Source: Clostridium sp. CAG:1013
GTDB taxonomy: Bacteria > Bacillota > Clostridia > Oscillospirales > Acutalibacteraceae
Assembly: GCA_000432995.1 (NCBI GenBank)
Contig: HF972627.1
Location: 61,366-74,899, forward strand
DNA: 13,534 nucleotides
Direction of reading: 5' to 3'
Shown here: positions 6,010 to 13,110 of the stretch, piece after piece
How positions within the stretch are numbered: the first letter of the stretch is position 1
How the letters are laid out: every line of letters starts with the position of its first letter
The notes under the pieces: generated by a model
Database searches by the model: none
Seen by the model: the letters and a program-made list of their open reading frames with translations, nothing else
Told to the model about the DNA's origin: nothing
Position numbers and translations under genes: made by a program

Positions 6010-6666
6010 TTAAAACAGCCCATCCCAGCTTTCTGGAACAGTGAATTCCGCCAGGATCTCCGGTTTATAGCGCATGCTGTCCTTTTCGGTGATCTCACGG
6101 ATGACTCGGCAAGGGTTCCCTGCGGCAAAAGATCTGGGCGGGATATCCCGGGTGACCACAGCTCCCGCGCCGATGACACAGCCGTCCCCAATGGTAACTC
6201 CGGGACAGACCACCACGTTGGCTCCCAGCCAGCAGGCGTTGCCGATATGGACAGGCCGGGCGTAGCAAAGCCGCTTGGGTTGTCCGTTAGGATCCAGCAG
6301 GGCGACACGCTCCTCGGGCACCATGGGATGGATGGGGGTGACGATGGTCACGTTGGGACCGAAATTGCACCGGTCGCCGATGGTCACTTCCCCGTCGTCC
6401 TGGATGGTCAGATTGAAGTTCCCGAAAAAGTTCTTGCCGATCTTGGTGTGCTTACCGTAATGGAAAAACACCGGCCCCTGGATGAAGCCGTTCTCCCCCA
6501 TCGCCCCTACCATCTGGGCAAGCAGTTCCCGGCGGCGCTGAGTCTCGTCCTCAAACGTTTTGTTGTATTCCAAGTTCAGATTGTGGGTGCGCAGCTTGAT
6601 GGCCCGCAGTTCCGGGTCACCCGGGCTGAACACAATCCCTTTCATGATCCGTTCTTCCTCTCCCAT
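6010..6666 (-). CDS. Maltose/galactoside-type O-acetyltransferase (hexapeptide repeat)
   Basis: The 218-residue product belongs to the left-handed beta-helix acetyltransferases of the LacA/Maa group, which move acetyl from acetyl-CoA to a sugar hydroxyl in the cytoplasm. An N-terminal helical part with EYNKTFEDETQRRRELL (33-49) is typical of the maltose acetyltransferase N-domain. It is followed by GKNFFGNFNLTIQDDGEVTI (77-96), FGPNVTIVTPIHPM with probable catalytic His113, and repeat coils HIGNACWLGANVVVCPGVTIG (140-160), DGCVIGAGAVVTRDIPP and GNPCRVIREI. The start at 6666 is chosen because AAAGGTGG lies about 7 bases upstream and a promoter about 40 bases upstream; ATG 6645 is an alternative. 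Upstream codons in the same frame are non-coding. It is transcribed divergently from a TetR-type regulator, which may control it (inference). The acceptor sugar cannot be told from sequence. Confidence 0.9.
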   Translation of the reverse strand: MGEEERIMKGIVFSPGDPELRAIKLRTHNLNLEYNKTFEDETQRRRELLAQMVGAMGENGFIQGPVFFHYGKHTKIGKNFFGNFNLTIQDDGEVTIGDRCNFGPNVTIVTPIHPMVPEERVALLDPNGQPKRLCYARPVHIGNACWLGANVVVCPGVTIGDGCVIGAGAVVTRDIPPRSFAAGNPCRVIREITEKDSMRYKPEILAEFTVPESWDGLF

Positions 6667-6704
6667 GATAAAACCACCTTTCTTGCAGTTTTTCTGTGAT
6701 TTCC

Positions 6705-6733
6705 AGTATAGCATCCTTCCCTTGGCCGCGCAA
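6705..6733 (-). promoter_or_regulatory. Promoter of the acetyltransferase gene
   Basis: Minus strand: TTGCGC (6728-6733), 17-base spacer, TATACT (6705-6710). It shares the unusual -35 hexamer TTGCGC with the divergent promoter of the TetR-type gene. Confidence 0.7.
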
Positions 6734-6774
6734 GTGAAAGACGTTTCCGGGCACACTGAGAAGGGAATGCACCG

Positions 6775-6803
6775 TTGCGCTTTTCCCTGTTTTCGTGTAT
6801 AAT
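6775..6803 (+). promoter_or_regulatory. Promoter of the tetR-like / oligopeptidase unit
   Basis: TTGCGC (6775-6780), 17-base spacer, perfect TATAAT (6798-6803). The start of transcription near 6810 rules out translation from the in-frame TTG at 6806. Between promoter and gene lies the near-palindrome TTCCCGGCCGGAA (6826-6838), a candidate operator. Confidence 0.75.
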
Positions 6804-6853
6804 GATTGCCACAGTATGGTCGGGGTTCCCGGCCGGAAAAGAGGACCTCCACC

Positions 6854-7504
6854 TTGAAAGACACCGGAAAAGACCAGCGCACTCAGTTGACCTATTCCCT
6901 GCTCCGCCAGGCCTTTACCGACCTGCTCAAGCAAAAACCCATCCAGCGAATCACTGTGAAGGAGCTTTGCCAGAAAGCGGGCGTCAACCGCAGCACCTTC
7001 TATGCCCATTACGTGGACATTTACGATCTGCTGGCCAAGCTGGAAGAGGACATGGTGGAGGATTTCCAGAGAGCTTTAGACCCCCTGCTCAGCGCGGGAA
7101 CGGAAGAAGCCCCTCCCTTGGACGATGCCCAGTTGGAAGAACCTTCCCTACTGCGGATCATGACGGGGATCTACCAATGCCTGAAGGACAATGTAGACAT
7201 CTGCACTGTCACTTTGGGAGAACACGGAGACAAAGCCTTCGCCGTGCGGATCCTGTCCCTGGGTTGGGAAAGCTGTCTGGCCGCCTACTCCAATCACCTG
7301 TGGGGCGCCTCGCCCCGGCAGCTGGAATATTTTTACGCCTTCGTGAGCAATGGTCATATCGGACTCCTGCAAAAATGGCTGGAAGAAGGCATGACCACCT
7401 CAGTGGAGGAAATGGCCCGTATGGCCCAGGATATCATGCTCCACGGCATGGACTTCCTTCGAGGAAGCGCCCAAGCCCAGGAGCTGGACCACACCGGGCA
7501 GTGA
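6854..7504 (+). CDS. TetR/AcrR-family transcriptional regulator
   Basis: The 216-residue product has the TetR N-terminal DNA-binding domain: a helix with QLTYSLLRQAFTDLLKQKP (11-29), then the helix-turn-helix ITVKELCQKAGVNRSTFYAHY (33-53) and the following DIYDLLAKLEEDM helix. The C-terminal ligand/dimer domain (about 90-216) is helical and family-specific, with no identifiable effector. The likely start is TTG at 6854, because GAGGA lies 8 bases upstream and the promoter puts the RNA start near 6810; no ATG fits. The gene is divergent from an acetyltransferase and sits 41 bases before an oligoendopeptidase F gene, so autoregulation and control of either neighbour are plausible. The family is certain, targets are not. 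Confidence 0.92.
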   Translation: MKDTGKDQRTQLTYSLLRQAFTDLLKQKPIQRITVKELCQKAGVNRSTFYAHYVDIYDLLAKLEEDMVEDFQRALDPLLSAGTEEAPPLDDAQLEEPSLLRIMTGIYQCLKDNVDICTVTLGEHGDKAFAVRILSLGWESCLAAYSNHLWGASPRQLEYFYAFVSNGHIGLLQKWLEEGMTTSVEEMARMAQDIMLHGMDFLRGSAQAQELDHTGQ

Positions 7505-7545
7505 TCCCTGCCCATTTGTGAAACAGTCTTAGAAAGGAGATTGTC

Positions 7546-9237
7546 ATGAAGTTTACTGAAATGCCTTACACTCGGCCGGACTACCCGGCCATCACGAAAG
7601 AGCTGAAAGCTCTCACCCAGCGACTGAAGGACGCCTCTTCCGCCCAGGAGCAGGCTTCTCTCTACAAGGAGTACGAGACCCTCCTCTCCCACCTGACCAC
7701 CCAGACTACCCTGTGCTACATCCGTCACACAGTGGACACCAACGACAAGTTCTACGAGGAAGAGAATGACTACAACGATCAGCAGTCGCCTCTGCTGCAA
7801 GAGTTCGTCCAGAACTTCCAGAACGGCCTGCTGGACTCTCCCTACCGGGAAGAGCTGGAATCCCTTTTGGGCAAGCTGCTGTTCCAGAACATGGAACTGG
7901 AACGCAAGAGCTTTACTCCTGAGATCGTTCCCCTGATGCAGGAGGAAAACAAACTGGCCAGCGATTACCAGAAGCTTTACGCCAGCGCTAAGATTCCCTT
8001 CCAGGGCAAGACCGTCACCGTGGCCCAGCTGGGGCCCTACAAGGAAAGCACTGATCGTGCCACTCGTCGGGCGGCTCTGGAAGCCGAGGGCTCCTTCTTT
8101 GACGAGAACCGGGCAGAATTTGACCGGCTCTTTGACCAACTGGTGAAAAACCGTACGGAGCAGGCCAAGCGCCTTGGATTTGAAAGCTTTGTGGAGCTGG
8201 GAGCCATCCGGCGTCAGCGCAACTGCTACACCCCTGCGGATATCGCTTCCTTCCGGGAGCAGGTGGTCCGGGATCTGGTGCCTCTGACTGTGAAGATCAA
8301 GGAGCGCCAGGCAAAGCGTCTGGGCATTGAGGATTTCAAATTCTACGACAATGCTCTGAGCTTCAAGGACGGTTCCGCAACACCCCAGGGCACCCCTGAA
8401 GAGATCCTGGCGGCTGGCAAGACCATGTACGAGGAGCTCTCTCCTGAGACTAAGGAATTCATCCACCTGATGTTCGACAACGACCTGTTCGACGTGCTTG
8501 CCAAGGAAGGCAAGGCCCCCGGTGGATATTGCACCGGTCTGCCTGACTACGGTTGCCCCTTTATCTTCTCCAACTTCAACGGCACCTCTGGAGACGTGGA
8601 CGTGCTCACCCACGAAGCCGGCCATGCCTTCGCAGACTTCATCGCCAACAAGACCGTGGAGCGTCACGCTCTGCGCTGCCCCACCATGGAAGGCGCTGAG
8701 ACCCACTCCATGAGCATGGAGTTCCTCACCGCTCCCTGGCATCACCTGTTCTTCGGGGACATGAACGCCAAATACCAGCTCTCCCACGCGGAGGACGCTC
8801 TGCTGTTCATCCCCTACGGCTGCCTGGTGGATCACTTCCAGGAAGAGGTATACCGTCATCCGGAGATGACCCCCGAAGAGCGGAACCAGACCTGGCTCCG
8901 GTTGGAGCGTCTCTACCGGCCCTATATCGACTTTGACAACCTGCCCTTCTACGGCCGGGGCGCTGGCTGGCAGCGGCAGCTCCACATCTACCTGTATCCC
9001 TTCTACTATATTGACTACTGCCTGGCCCAGGTGATGAGCCTGCAATTCTACGCCCTGTCCTTGAAAGACCGGGAAGCTGCTTGGGAGAAATATATGGCCT
9101 TCACCCGTCAGGGCGGCACCAAAACCTTTGTGGACTTGGCTCATTCCGTAGGTTTCCGTTCTCCCCTGGACGAAGGCTGTGTGAAGGACGTGTGCCAGGC
9201 CACCTTCCAGTGGACGGAAGAGAACCTGGTGGAGTGA
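7546..9237 (+). CDS. pepF: M3-family oligoendopeptidase F
   Basis: The 563-residue cytoplasmic zinc peptidase belongs to the M3 (thimet/PepF) group, which degrades peptides of roughly 5-25 residues. The zinc site is THEAGH (355-360; His356, Glu357, His360) with the third ligand Glu385, exactly 25 residues after the second histidine as in the family. C-terminal conserved elements include FYGRGAGWQRQLHIYLYPFY (468-487), which carries the substrate-binding His/Tyr region, and YIDYCLAQV. The N-terminal 200 residues are helical, as is usual. There is no signal peptide. The start has AAAGGAG about 6 bases upstream. The 41-base gap from the tetR-like gene, with no promoter visible in it, indicates co-transcription. 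The exact orthologue name is less sure than the family. Confidence 0.93.
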   Translation: MKFTEMPYTRPDYPAITKELKALTQRLKDASSAQEQASLYKEYETLLSHLTTQTTLCYIRHTVDTNDKFYEEENDYNDQQSPLLQEFVQNFQNGLLDSPYREELESLLGKLLFQNMELERKSFTPEIVPLMQEENKLASDYQKLYASAKIPFQGKTVTVAQLGPYKESTDRATRRAALEAEGSFFDENRAEFDRLFDQLVKNRTEQAKRLGFESFVELGAIRRQRNCYTPADIASFREQVVRDLVPLTVKIKERQAKRLGIEDFKFYDNALSFKDGSATPQGTPEEILAAGKTMYEELSPETKEFIHLMFDNDLFDVLAKEGKAPGGYCTGLPDYGCPFIFSNFNGTSGDVDVLTHEAGHAFADFIANKTVERHALRCPTMEGAETHSMSMEFLTAPWHHLFFGDMNAKYQLSHAEDALLFIPYGCLVDHFQEEVYRHPEMTPEERNQTWLRLERLYRPYIDFDNLPFYGRGAGWQRQLHIYLYPFYYIDYCLAQVMSLQFYALSLKDREAAWEKYMAFTRQGGTKTFVDLAHSVGFRSPLDEGCVKDVCQATFQWTEENLVE

Positions 9238-9280
9238 TAGAGTCTGATTCGCGAAACTTCCAAAATTATTCTTTAGCTAT

Positions 9281-9309
9281 TTGCATTTTCTAGGCAACTG
9301 TGTTACACT
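9281..9309 (+). promoter_or_regulatory. Possible distal promoter upstream of the flavin reductase gene
   Basis: TTGCAT (9281-9286), 17-base spacer, TACACT (9304-9309). An RNA from here would begin near 9316 and carry two hairpins (9318-9339 and 9374-9406) before the gene. Confidence 0.5.
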
Positions 9310-9373
9310 TTAACCAAGATCTTCTATTGACGGAAGATCATAAAGCCTGATCGTATCTTCCCTCCTTTTCTTC

Positions 9374-9406
9374 AAGCCGCCTGGGGAATCTTTCCCTTGG
9401 CGGCTT
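9374..9406 (+). other. GC-rich hairpin between pepF and the flavin reductase gene
   Basis: AAGCCGCC (9374-9381) pairs with GGCGGCTT (9399-9406), with further pairing (GGGA/TCCC) inside. Only a weak T-tract (TTTGGCTTG) follows, so it may be a poor terminator for the tetR-pepF unit or an element of the downstream leader. Confidence 0.5.
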
Positions 9407-9410
9407 TGGC

Positions 9411-9439
9411 TTGCAAAAAGGTGGGCTATGGGCTATCAT
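9411..9439 (+). promoter_or_regulatory. Proximal promoter of the flavin reductase gene
   Basis: TTGCAA (9411-9416), 17-base spacer, TATCAT (9434-9439), placing the RNA start near 9446. This supports translation from ATG 9485 rather than from the in-frame ATGs at 9428 or 9440. Confidence 0.6.
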
Positions 9440-9484
9440 ATGCTCATACACTTCAACGACACTGTATTGGAAAGGATGGTTCGC

Positions 9485-9988
9485 ATGGCATTTCGGGAGA
9501 TCTCCGTGGAAGAACTGAAGGACAACCCCTTCACCCTTATCAACAAGGACTGGATGCTCATCACCGCGGGCAATCAGGAAAAACACAACACCATGACCGC
9601 CAGCTGGGGCGGCGTGGGCGAACTGTGGGGCAAGTATGTTTCCACCATCTATATCCGTCCCCAGCGGTATACTCTGGAGTTCGTGGAACAGGAGGACTGC
9701 TACTCCCTGTGTTTCTTTGGCCCGGAATACCGGCAAGCTCTGAACCTGTGCGGCACGAAGTCCGGCCGGGACGTGGACAAGGACGAAGCCACCGGACTCA
9801 CCGTTCAGTGGGACGAAGCCGCCCCTTATTATAAGCAGGCCCGGCTGGTATTTATCTGCCGGAAGCTCTACAAGCAGGACATGACCCAGGATGCCTTCCT
9901 GGACAAGAGCCTTCTGGAAAAGTGGTATGACAATGACCTGCACCGCATGTTTATTGGTGAGATCGTGAAAGTACTGGAAAAAGTGTAA
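9485..9988 (+). CDS. Flavin reductase family protein (flavoredoxin-like)
   Basis: The 167-residue cytoplasmic protein has the split-barrel flavin reductase fold that binds FMN. Visible features are PFTLINKDWMLITAGN (15-30), the FMN-contacting HNTMTASWGGVG (34-45), YIRPQRYTLEFVE (56-68) and a GTKSGRDVDK loop (90-99), typical of flavoredoxin-like electron carriers of anaerobes. Length matches stand-alone family members. I start it at 9485 because AAAGGA lies about 8 bases upstream and the promoter lies too close for the earlier in-frame ATGs. It appears to be a single-gene unit ending at the shared hairpin terminator. Its redox partner is not evident from the neighbours. The family is very likely; the physiological reaction is unknown. 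Confidence 0.88.
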   Translation: MAFREISVEELKDNPFTLINKDWMLITAGNQEKHNTMTASWGGVGELWGKYVSTIYIRPQRYTLEFVEQEDCYSLCFFGPEYRQALNLCGTKSGRDVDKDEATGLTVQWDEAAPYYKQARLVFICRKLYKQDMTQDAFLDKSLLEKWYDNDLHRMFIGEIVKVLEKV

Positions 9989-10002
9989 TCCGCAAAAATA
10001 AT

Positions 10003-10038
10003 TGGCCTGTATGGTGTTGTCCATACAGGCCAGTTTTT
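10003..10038. terminator. Bidirectional terminator between flavin reductase and AAA+ genes
   Basis: TGGCCTGTATGG (10003-10014) pairs perfectly with CCATACAGGCCA (10021-10032), 6-base loop. The plus strand continues GTTTTTAT, the minus strand ATTATTTTTG, so both converging genes get a proper intrinsic terminator. Confidence 0.93.
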
Positions 10039-10045
10039 ATGTGTT

Positions 10046-12112
10046 TTATTCTCTGAAACCGAAATCTTCAGGCAACAGCAGTTCCAGGTCTCGCTGGTCC
10101 TCGGGAGTCCGAACGTTCCGCCGGGAACAGGCGATGACCGCTTCCTCCACCTTGTTCCGAGCCATACGGCCATTGCCGTTGGTACGGGGATCTCCCAGCA
10201 TCTGCTGTTCTCCATAGTAGGCCAGAAGAGGATCGTCGCAGCCCGGATCCATCCGGTAACCTTTCCCCTTCACGATGCTCTTGGTAATAGCCAACAGCTC
10301 CTGGGCCGTGTAATCCGGGAACTCGATAATATTGGGGAACCGGGAACGAAGTCCGGAGTTTGCCGTGAGGAACTCCTCCATCTCCCGGGAATACCCTGCC
10401 AGAATAACAATCAAGTCATTGCGGTGATCTTCCATGCCCTTGACCAAGGTATCAATAGCCTCCAGGCCAAAACTGTCGTCTTTGCCCCGGTAAAGGGAAT
10501 AAGCCTCATCGATAAACAGCACGCCCCCTAGGGCAGACTGGATCGCTTTTTGGGTAAGAGGCGCGGTGTGACCCACGTACTGTCCCACCAGATCCGCCCG
10601 AGTAACCTCCACCAGCTGGCCGCCTTCCAGCACGCCAATGGCTTTCAGATACCGGGAAACGATCCGGGCAACAGTGGTTTTGCCAGTGCCTGGATTCCCA
10701 GTAAAGATCATATGCATGGAGGGAGAATCCGCTTTCAGTCCCCGCTCTCGGCGCATCTGTTGGATCTTGAAGTTGTCCTCCAAAGAGAGGATGTAATCCT
10801 TCACCGGCTGCAAACCCACGATCTGGGCCAGTTCTTCCTTGACCCCGGCAATGGCTGCGTCACGACCGGAAGTAGGATCCTCTGCTCCGAGGGAAACCGT
10901 AATCCCTGCCTGAGTATACTCCGCCCGCAAAACGCCGTCCTCTGCCAGCAGCTTTCCCTCCACCGGGCCCAAGCCCTTGTGAAGCTTCTCCTCGCTGAAT
11001 GCACGGTACAGCCGGTCTGCCCCCTCTTTTAAGGCGTAGGCTCCTTGGTCCGGGGTAAAACTGTCCGCCAAAACTGTTACAGCATCCTCCCCATAGGACA
11101 GCTGGATCTGAAGCTGCTTGGCACACCGGTCTTTCAAGTCCTCCAGCTCTCGCCGGGCGATCTCCTCCAGCGCCTCCCGGGTGAAAGGTTTTGTCTGGCA
11201 CTGGTCGTCCAGTGCCGCCAAGAAGGGCGCTCCGAAAGCGTCCACCAGTTTGGACGCTGGCCGGTCCGTGAGCAGGAACAAGTATTTTCCCCCGGCGGAC
11301 AAAGTGGACACCGCGCCCGGCACCAAAGCCGTGCCGATCTCCACCAGCATGCCTTTCTGCTCCGCGTAGCGGCTGGGCAGAGGAATAGTCCCCTCCCGGA
11401 ACAGGGCCGCCACCATGGAAAGGACAGCGGTGTGACATTTCTCCCAGTTTTCCAAAGCCAAAGCGGAAGCGCCGCTTTTCACCGCCGCGTACAGGTCCTG
11501 GACGAACAGCTTTTCAGAGCCGGCCGTCCCATAGCGGGACAGGTCCAGCAACGCGGTCTTGGGGCTTTTCAGCACCCCCTGCCGTCCCAGAGAAGCAGTC
11601 ACACACCGCAGAGCGCTGTGCCGTCCTGTTCCATGGGGTCCGGAGACCACCGCCCTGCACAGGGGAGCCCCCTCCTTGCTGCCTGCAACGAAGGGACGCT
11701 TGAAGGCGATAAGCAAGTCGTCCAGGAATTCCTCCTGGCCCAACACCAGCGCTCCCGCCTCCTGTCTGGCCACTTGAAAAGCCAGTTCCAAGTCCACCGG
11801 GGCCCCGGAATTCTGGGAATGACTGGTGGTATCTATCCCGTCCTGGCGCAGGTGGCGCTCCAAGTCTGCCATGTCCGCTTTGGCTTCCTGGGTAAGCCTA
11901 TCCAGGCTTTCCTGCAAAGACTGCGACAGGCTGTCTCCGGCGCTGTTCACTGCGTCCAAAGCCCGTTGAGCCTCCTGAGACCGGGCTTCCGCCTGGGACA
12001 AGGACGCAGCAGGAAGAGTAGTCTCCTCCTGCTTTTCCGGTACAGAGCTTTTAAAATGAAGCCTTCCTCCCCGGAACATAGAGTCCAGGATGGAATCAAT
12101 ATCGTTTTTCAT
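10046..12112 (-). CDS. Two-module AAA+ ATPase: degenerate ClpB-like domain plus CbxX/SpoVK-type domain
   Basis: The 688-residue product has three parts. Residues 1-100 are hydrophilic and heptad-like (many Ser, Gln, Glu), probably a coiled coil or linker. Residues about 108-385 resemble a Clp/Hsp100 second ATPase domain: a Walker A-like GPHGTGRHS (158-166) with Lys replaced by Arg, LENWEKCH (220-227) where Clp proteins have a DEIEKAH-type Walker B, and a small-domain stretch near 311-375. These substitutions suggest weak or lost ATP hydrolysis. Residues about 420-688 are an intact CbxX/CfxQ-SpoVK AAA domain: Walker A GNPGTGKTT (472-480), LVGQYVGHT, Walker B VLFIDEAY (531-538), LAGY sensor 1 and GLRSRF arginine-finger region (587-592). 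CbxX-type proteins remodel target proteins, but the target here is unknown. It is the second gene after aroD, 33 bases downstream, with GAGAGGA before the ATG. Confidence 0.88.
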   Translation of the reverse strand: MKNDIDSILDSMFRGGRLHFKSSVPEKQEETTLPAASLSQAEARSQEAQRALDAVNSAGDSLSQSLQESLDRLTQEAKADMADLERHLRQDGIDTTSHSQNSGAPVDLELAFQVARQEAGALVLGQEEFLDDLLIAFKRPFVAGSKEGAPLCRAVVSGPHGTGRHSALRCVTASLGRQGVLKSPKTALLDLSRYGTAGSEKLFVQDLYAAVKSGASALALENWEKCHTAVLSMVAALFREGTIPLPSRYAEQKGMLVEIGTALVPGAVSTLSAGGKYLFLLTDRPASKLVDAFGAPFLAALDDQCQTKPFTREALEEIARRELEDLKDRCAKQLQIQLSYGEDAVTVLADSFTPDQGAYALKEGADRLYRAFSEEKLHKGLGPVEGKLLAEDGVLRAEYTQAGITVSLGAEDPTSGRDAAIAGVKEELAQIVGLQPVKDYILSLEDNFKIQQMRRERGLKADSPSMHMIFTGNPGTGKTTVARIVSRYLKAIGVLEGGQLVEVTRADLVGQYVGHTAPLTQKAIQSALGGVLFIDEAYSLYRGKDDSFGLEAIDTLVKGMEDHRNDLIVILAGYSREMEEFLTANSGLRSRFPNIIEFPDYTAQELLAITKSIVKGKGYRMDPGCDDPLLAYYGEQQMLGDPRTNGNGRMARNKVEEAVIACSRRNVRTPEDQRDLELLLPEDFGFRE

Positions 12113-12145
12113 GGGACAAGATCCTCTCCGTTTCCAGAAAATGCT

Positions 12146-12916
12146 TCACACAGTGGGAGAAGCGCCGCTGCCGTCATAGGGCTGCAAGTCCTCCAAAATA
12201 GCCCGCAGGTCCTCGGCCTCCATTTGGCCGGGCGCGGAAGCGTTCTGCCCTGCCCCAAAGGTGAGACAAGAACCGAACACGCCCCCTGCCGCGCGAGTGA
12301 CCTTTCCCAGCTCTCCCATGGCCATGGTAATCACAGGACCTACCTGCTGGTAGGCTTTCCAAGTGGCGGAAAGCAGGGCTAGCACATCCCCGGGATTCTG
12401 AGGCATCACGGCGTATTTGGGCAGATCCGCCCCCAACTTCTTCATTTGCACCAAAGTTTGGGCGATTTCCTCAGTGGGGGGAGTTTTTTCAAAATCATGC
12501 TTGGAGATCACCACGCCGATCCCCTGCTCTTTGGCCAGGTTCGCAAGGCGAGTCACACGTTCTTCTCCCCAGGCCAGTTCCAGATCTACCAGACCAAAAC
12601 CGCCTGCCCGGAGCAGCGCCGTGATCTGCCGCTCATACTCCTCTGGGGAGACTTGGGCTTTGCCCCCTTCTCCCTCCGTGCGCAAAGTACACAGGAGAGG
12701 TTTCCCCTTCGTTTCTTCCAGCACCGTGGGCAGTACGGAAAGAGGATCGCCAAAAAAGCAATCTATCCGCCACTCATACAAATCGGCAGGCAGAACCGCC
12801 GCGAACTGAAGCTCCGAGAGCAGCGCCGGAACTCCTTGACCTGTCAGGGGAATACACAGCTTGGGCAAGCCAGCTCCAAAGTGAACGCCCTGGATCTCTA
12901 CTGTTTTCAAAAGCAT
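12146..12916 (-). CDS. aroD: Type I 3-dehydroquinate dehydratase
   Basis: AroD dehydrates 3-dehydroquinate to 3-dehydroshikimate, step three of the shikimate pathway to aromatic amino acids, through a Schiff base. The 256-residue product matches the type I family length (about 252). Key residues are all present: YEWRID with Glu49/Arg50, TLRT with Arg80, SKHDF with catalytic His140, PKYAVMP with Schiff-base Lys167, GKVTRAAG with Arg208, and ASAPGQ with Ser227 and Gln231 near the active-site lid. The start at 12916 (MLLKTVEIQG) is chosen because AAGGAG lies 4-5 bases upstream and a strong promoter about 55 bases upstream; the longer frame to 13054 runs through that promoter. It leads a two-gene unit with the AAA+ ATPase and diverges from an IlvD/Edd dehydratase gene. 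Confidence 0.96.
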   Translation of the reverse strand: MLLKTVEIQGVHFGAGLPKLCIPLTGQGVPALLSELQFAAVLPADLYEWRIDCFFGDPLSVLPTVLEETKGKPLLCTLRTEGEGGKAQVSPEEYERQITALLRAGGFGLVDLELAWGEERVTRLANLAKEQGIGVVISKHDFEKTPPTEEIAQTLVQMKKLGADLPKYAVMPQNPGDVLALLSATWKAYQQVGPVITMAMGELGKVTRAAGGVFGSCLTFGAGQNASAPGQMEAEDLRAILEDLQPYDGSGASPTV

Positions 12917-12968
12917 CCCACTCCTTTTTCTCTTCCCCAATTTCCTCAAAAACACTTGTAGTAAATAA

Positions 12969-12997
12969 AGTATACCGAGGGGAAGGGGAATTGTCAA
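12969..12997 (-). promoter_or_regulatory. Sigma-A promoter of the aroD-AAA unit
   Basis: Minus strand: perfect TTGACA (12992-12997), 17-base spacer, TATACT (12969-12974). RNA start expected near 12962, a leader of about 45 bases. Confidence 0.85.
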
Positions 12998-13034
12998 TTT
13001 ACGGCACAGGGGAAAATTTAATTTGTGCCGCCCG

Positions 13035-13064
13035 TTGCATCCGGCACACCACATATTGTATAAT
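13035..13064 (+). promoter_or_regulatory. Promoter of the IlvD/Edd-family dehydratase gene
   Basis: TTGCAT (13035-13040), 18-base spacer, perfect TATAAT (13059-13064). RNA start expected near 13071, four bases before a perfect hairpin. It is divergent from the aroD promoter, the two -35 boxes being about 38 bases apart. Confidence 0.7.
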
Positions 13065-13074
13065 GGATTTTAGG

Positions 13075-13094
13075 AAAGTCCTTAAGAGGACTTT
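13075..13094 (+). repeat. Perfect 8-bp inverted repeat at the 5' end of the dehydratase mRNA
   Basis: AAAGTCCT (13075-13082), loop TAAG, AGGACTTT (13087-13094). It sits between the predicted RNA start and the GGGAGG ribosome binding site (13095-13100), so it could be a repressor operator or a 5' stabilising or translation-modulating hairpin. Confidence 0.65.
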
Positions 13095-13110
13095 GGGAGG
13101 AAACAAAACC

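Noticed and set aside
6667..6882. 72-residue N-terminal extension of the acetyltransferase
   Set aside because: It would cross the predicted promoter and its residues do not look like protein; ATG 6666 has a good ribosome binding site.
7354..9144. Very long open frame on the minus strand opposite pepF (596 codons)
   Set aside because: It has no recognisable family or composition, overlaps the intact M3 peptidase with its catalytic motif, and is the usual stop-poor shadow of a codon-biased GC-rich gene.
11045..12382. Plus-strand frame of 445 codons opposite the AAA+ and aroD genes
   Set aside because: It spans two real genes and their spacer, with no ribosome binding site or domain; a shadow frame.
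13005..13030. CodY-type box near GAAAATTTAATTTG upstream of the IlvD/Edd gene
   Set aside because: It is AT-rich but matches the AATTTTCNGAAAATT consensus poorly.
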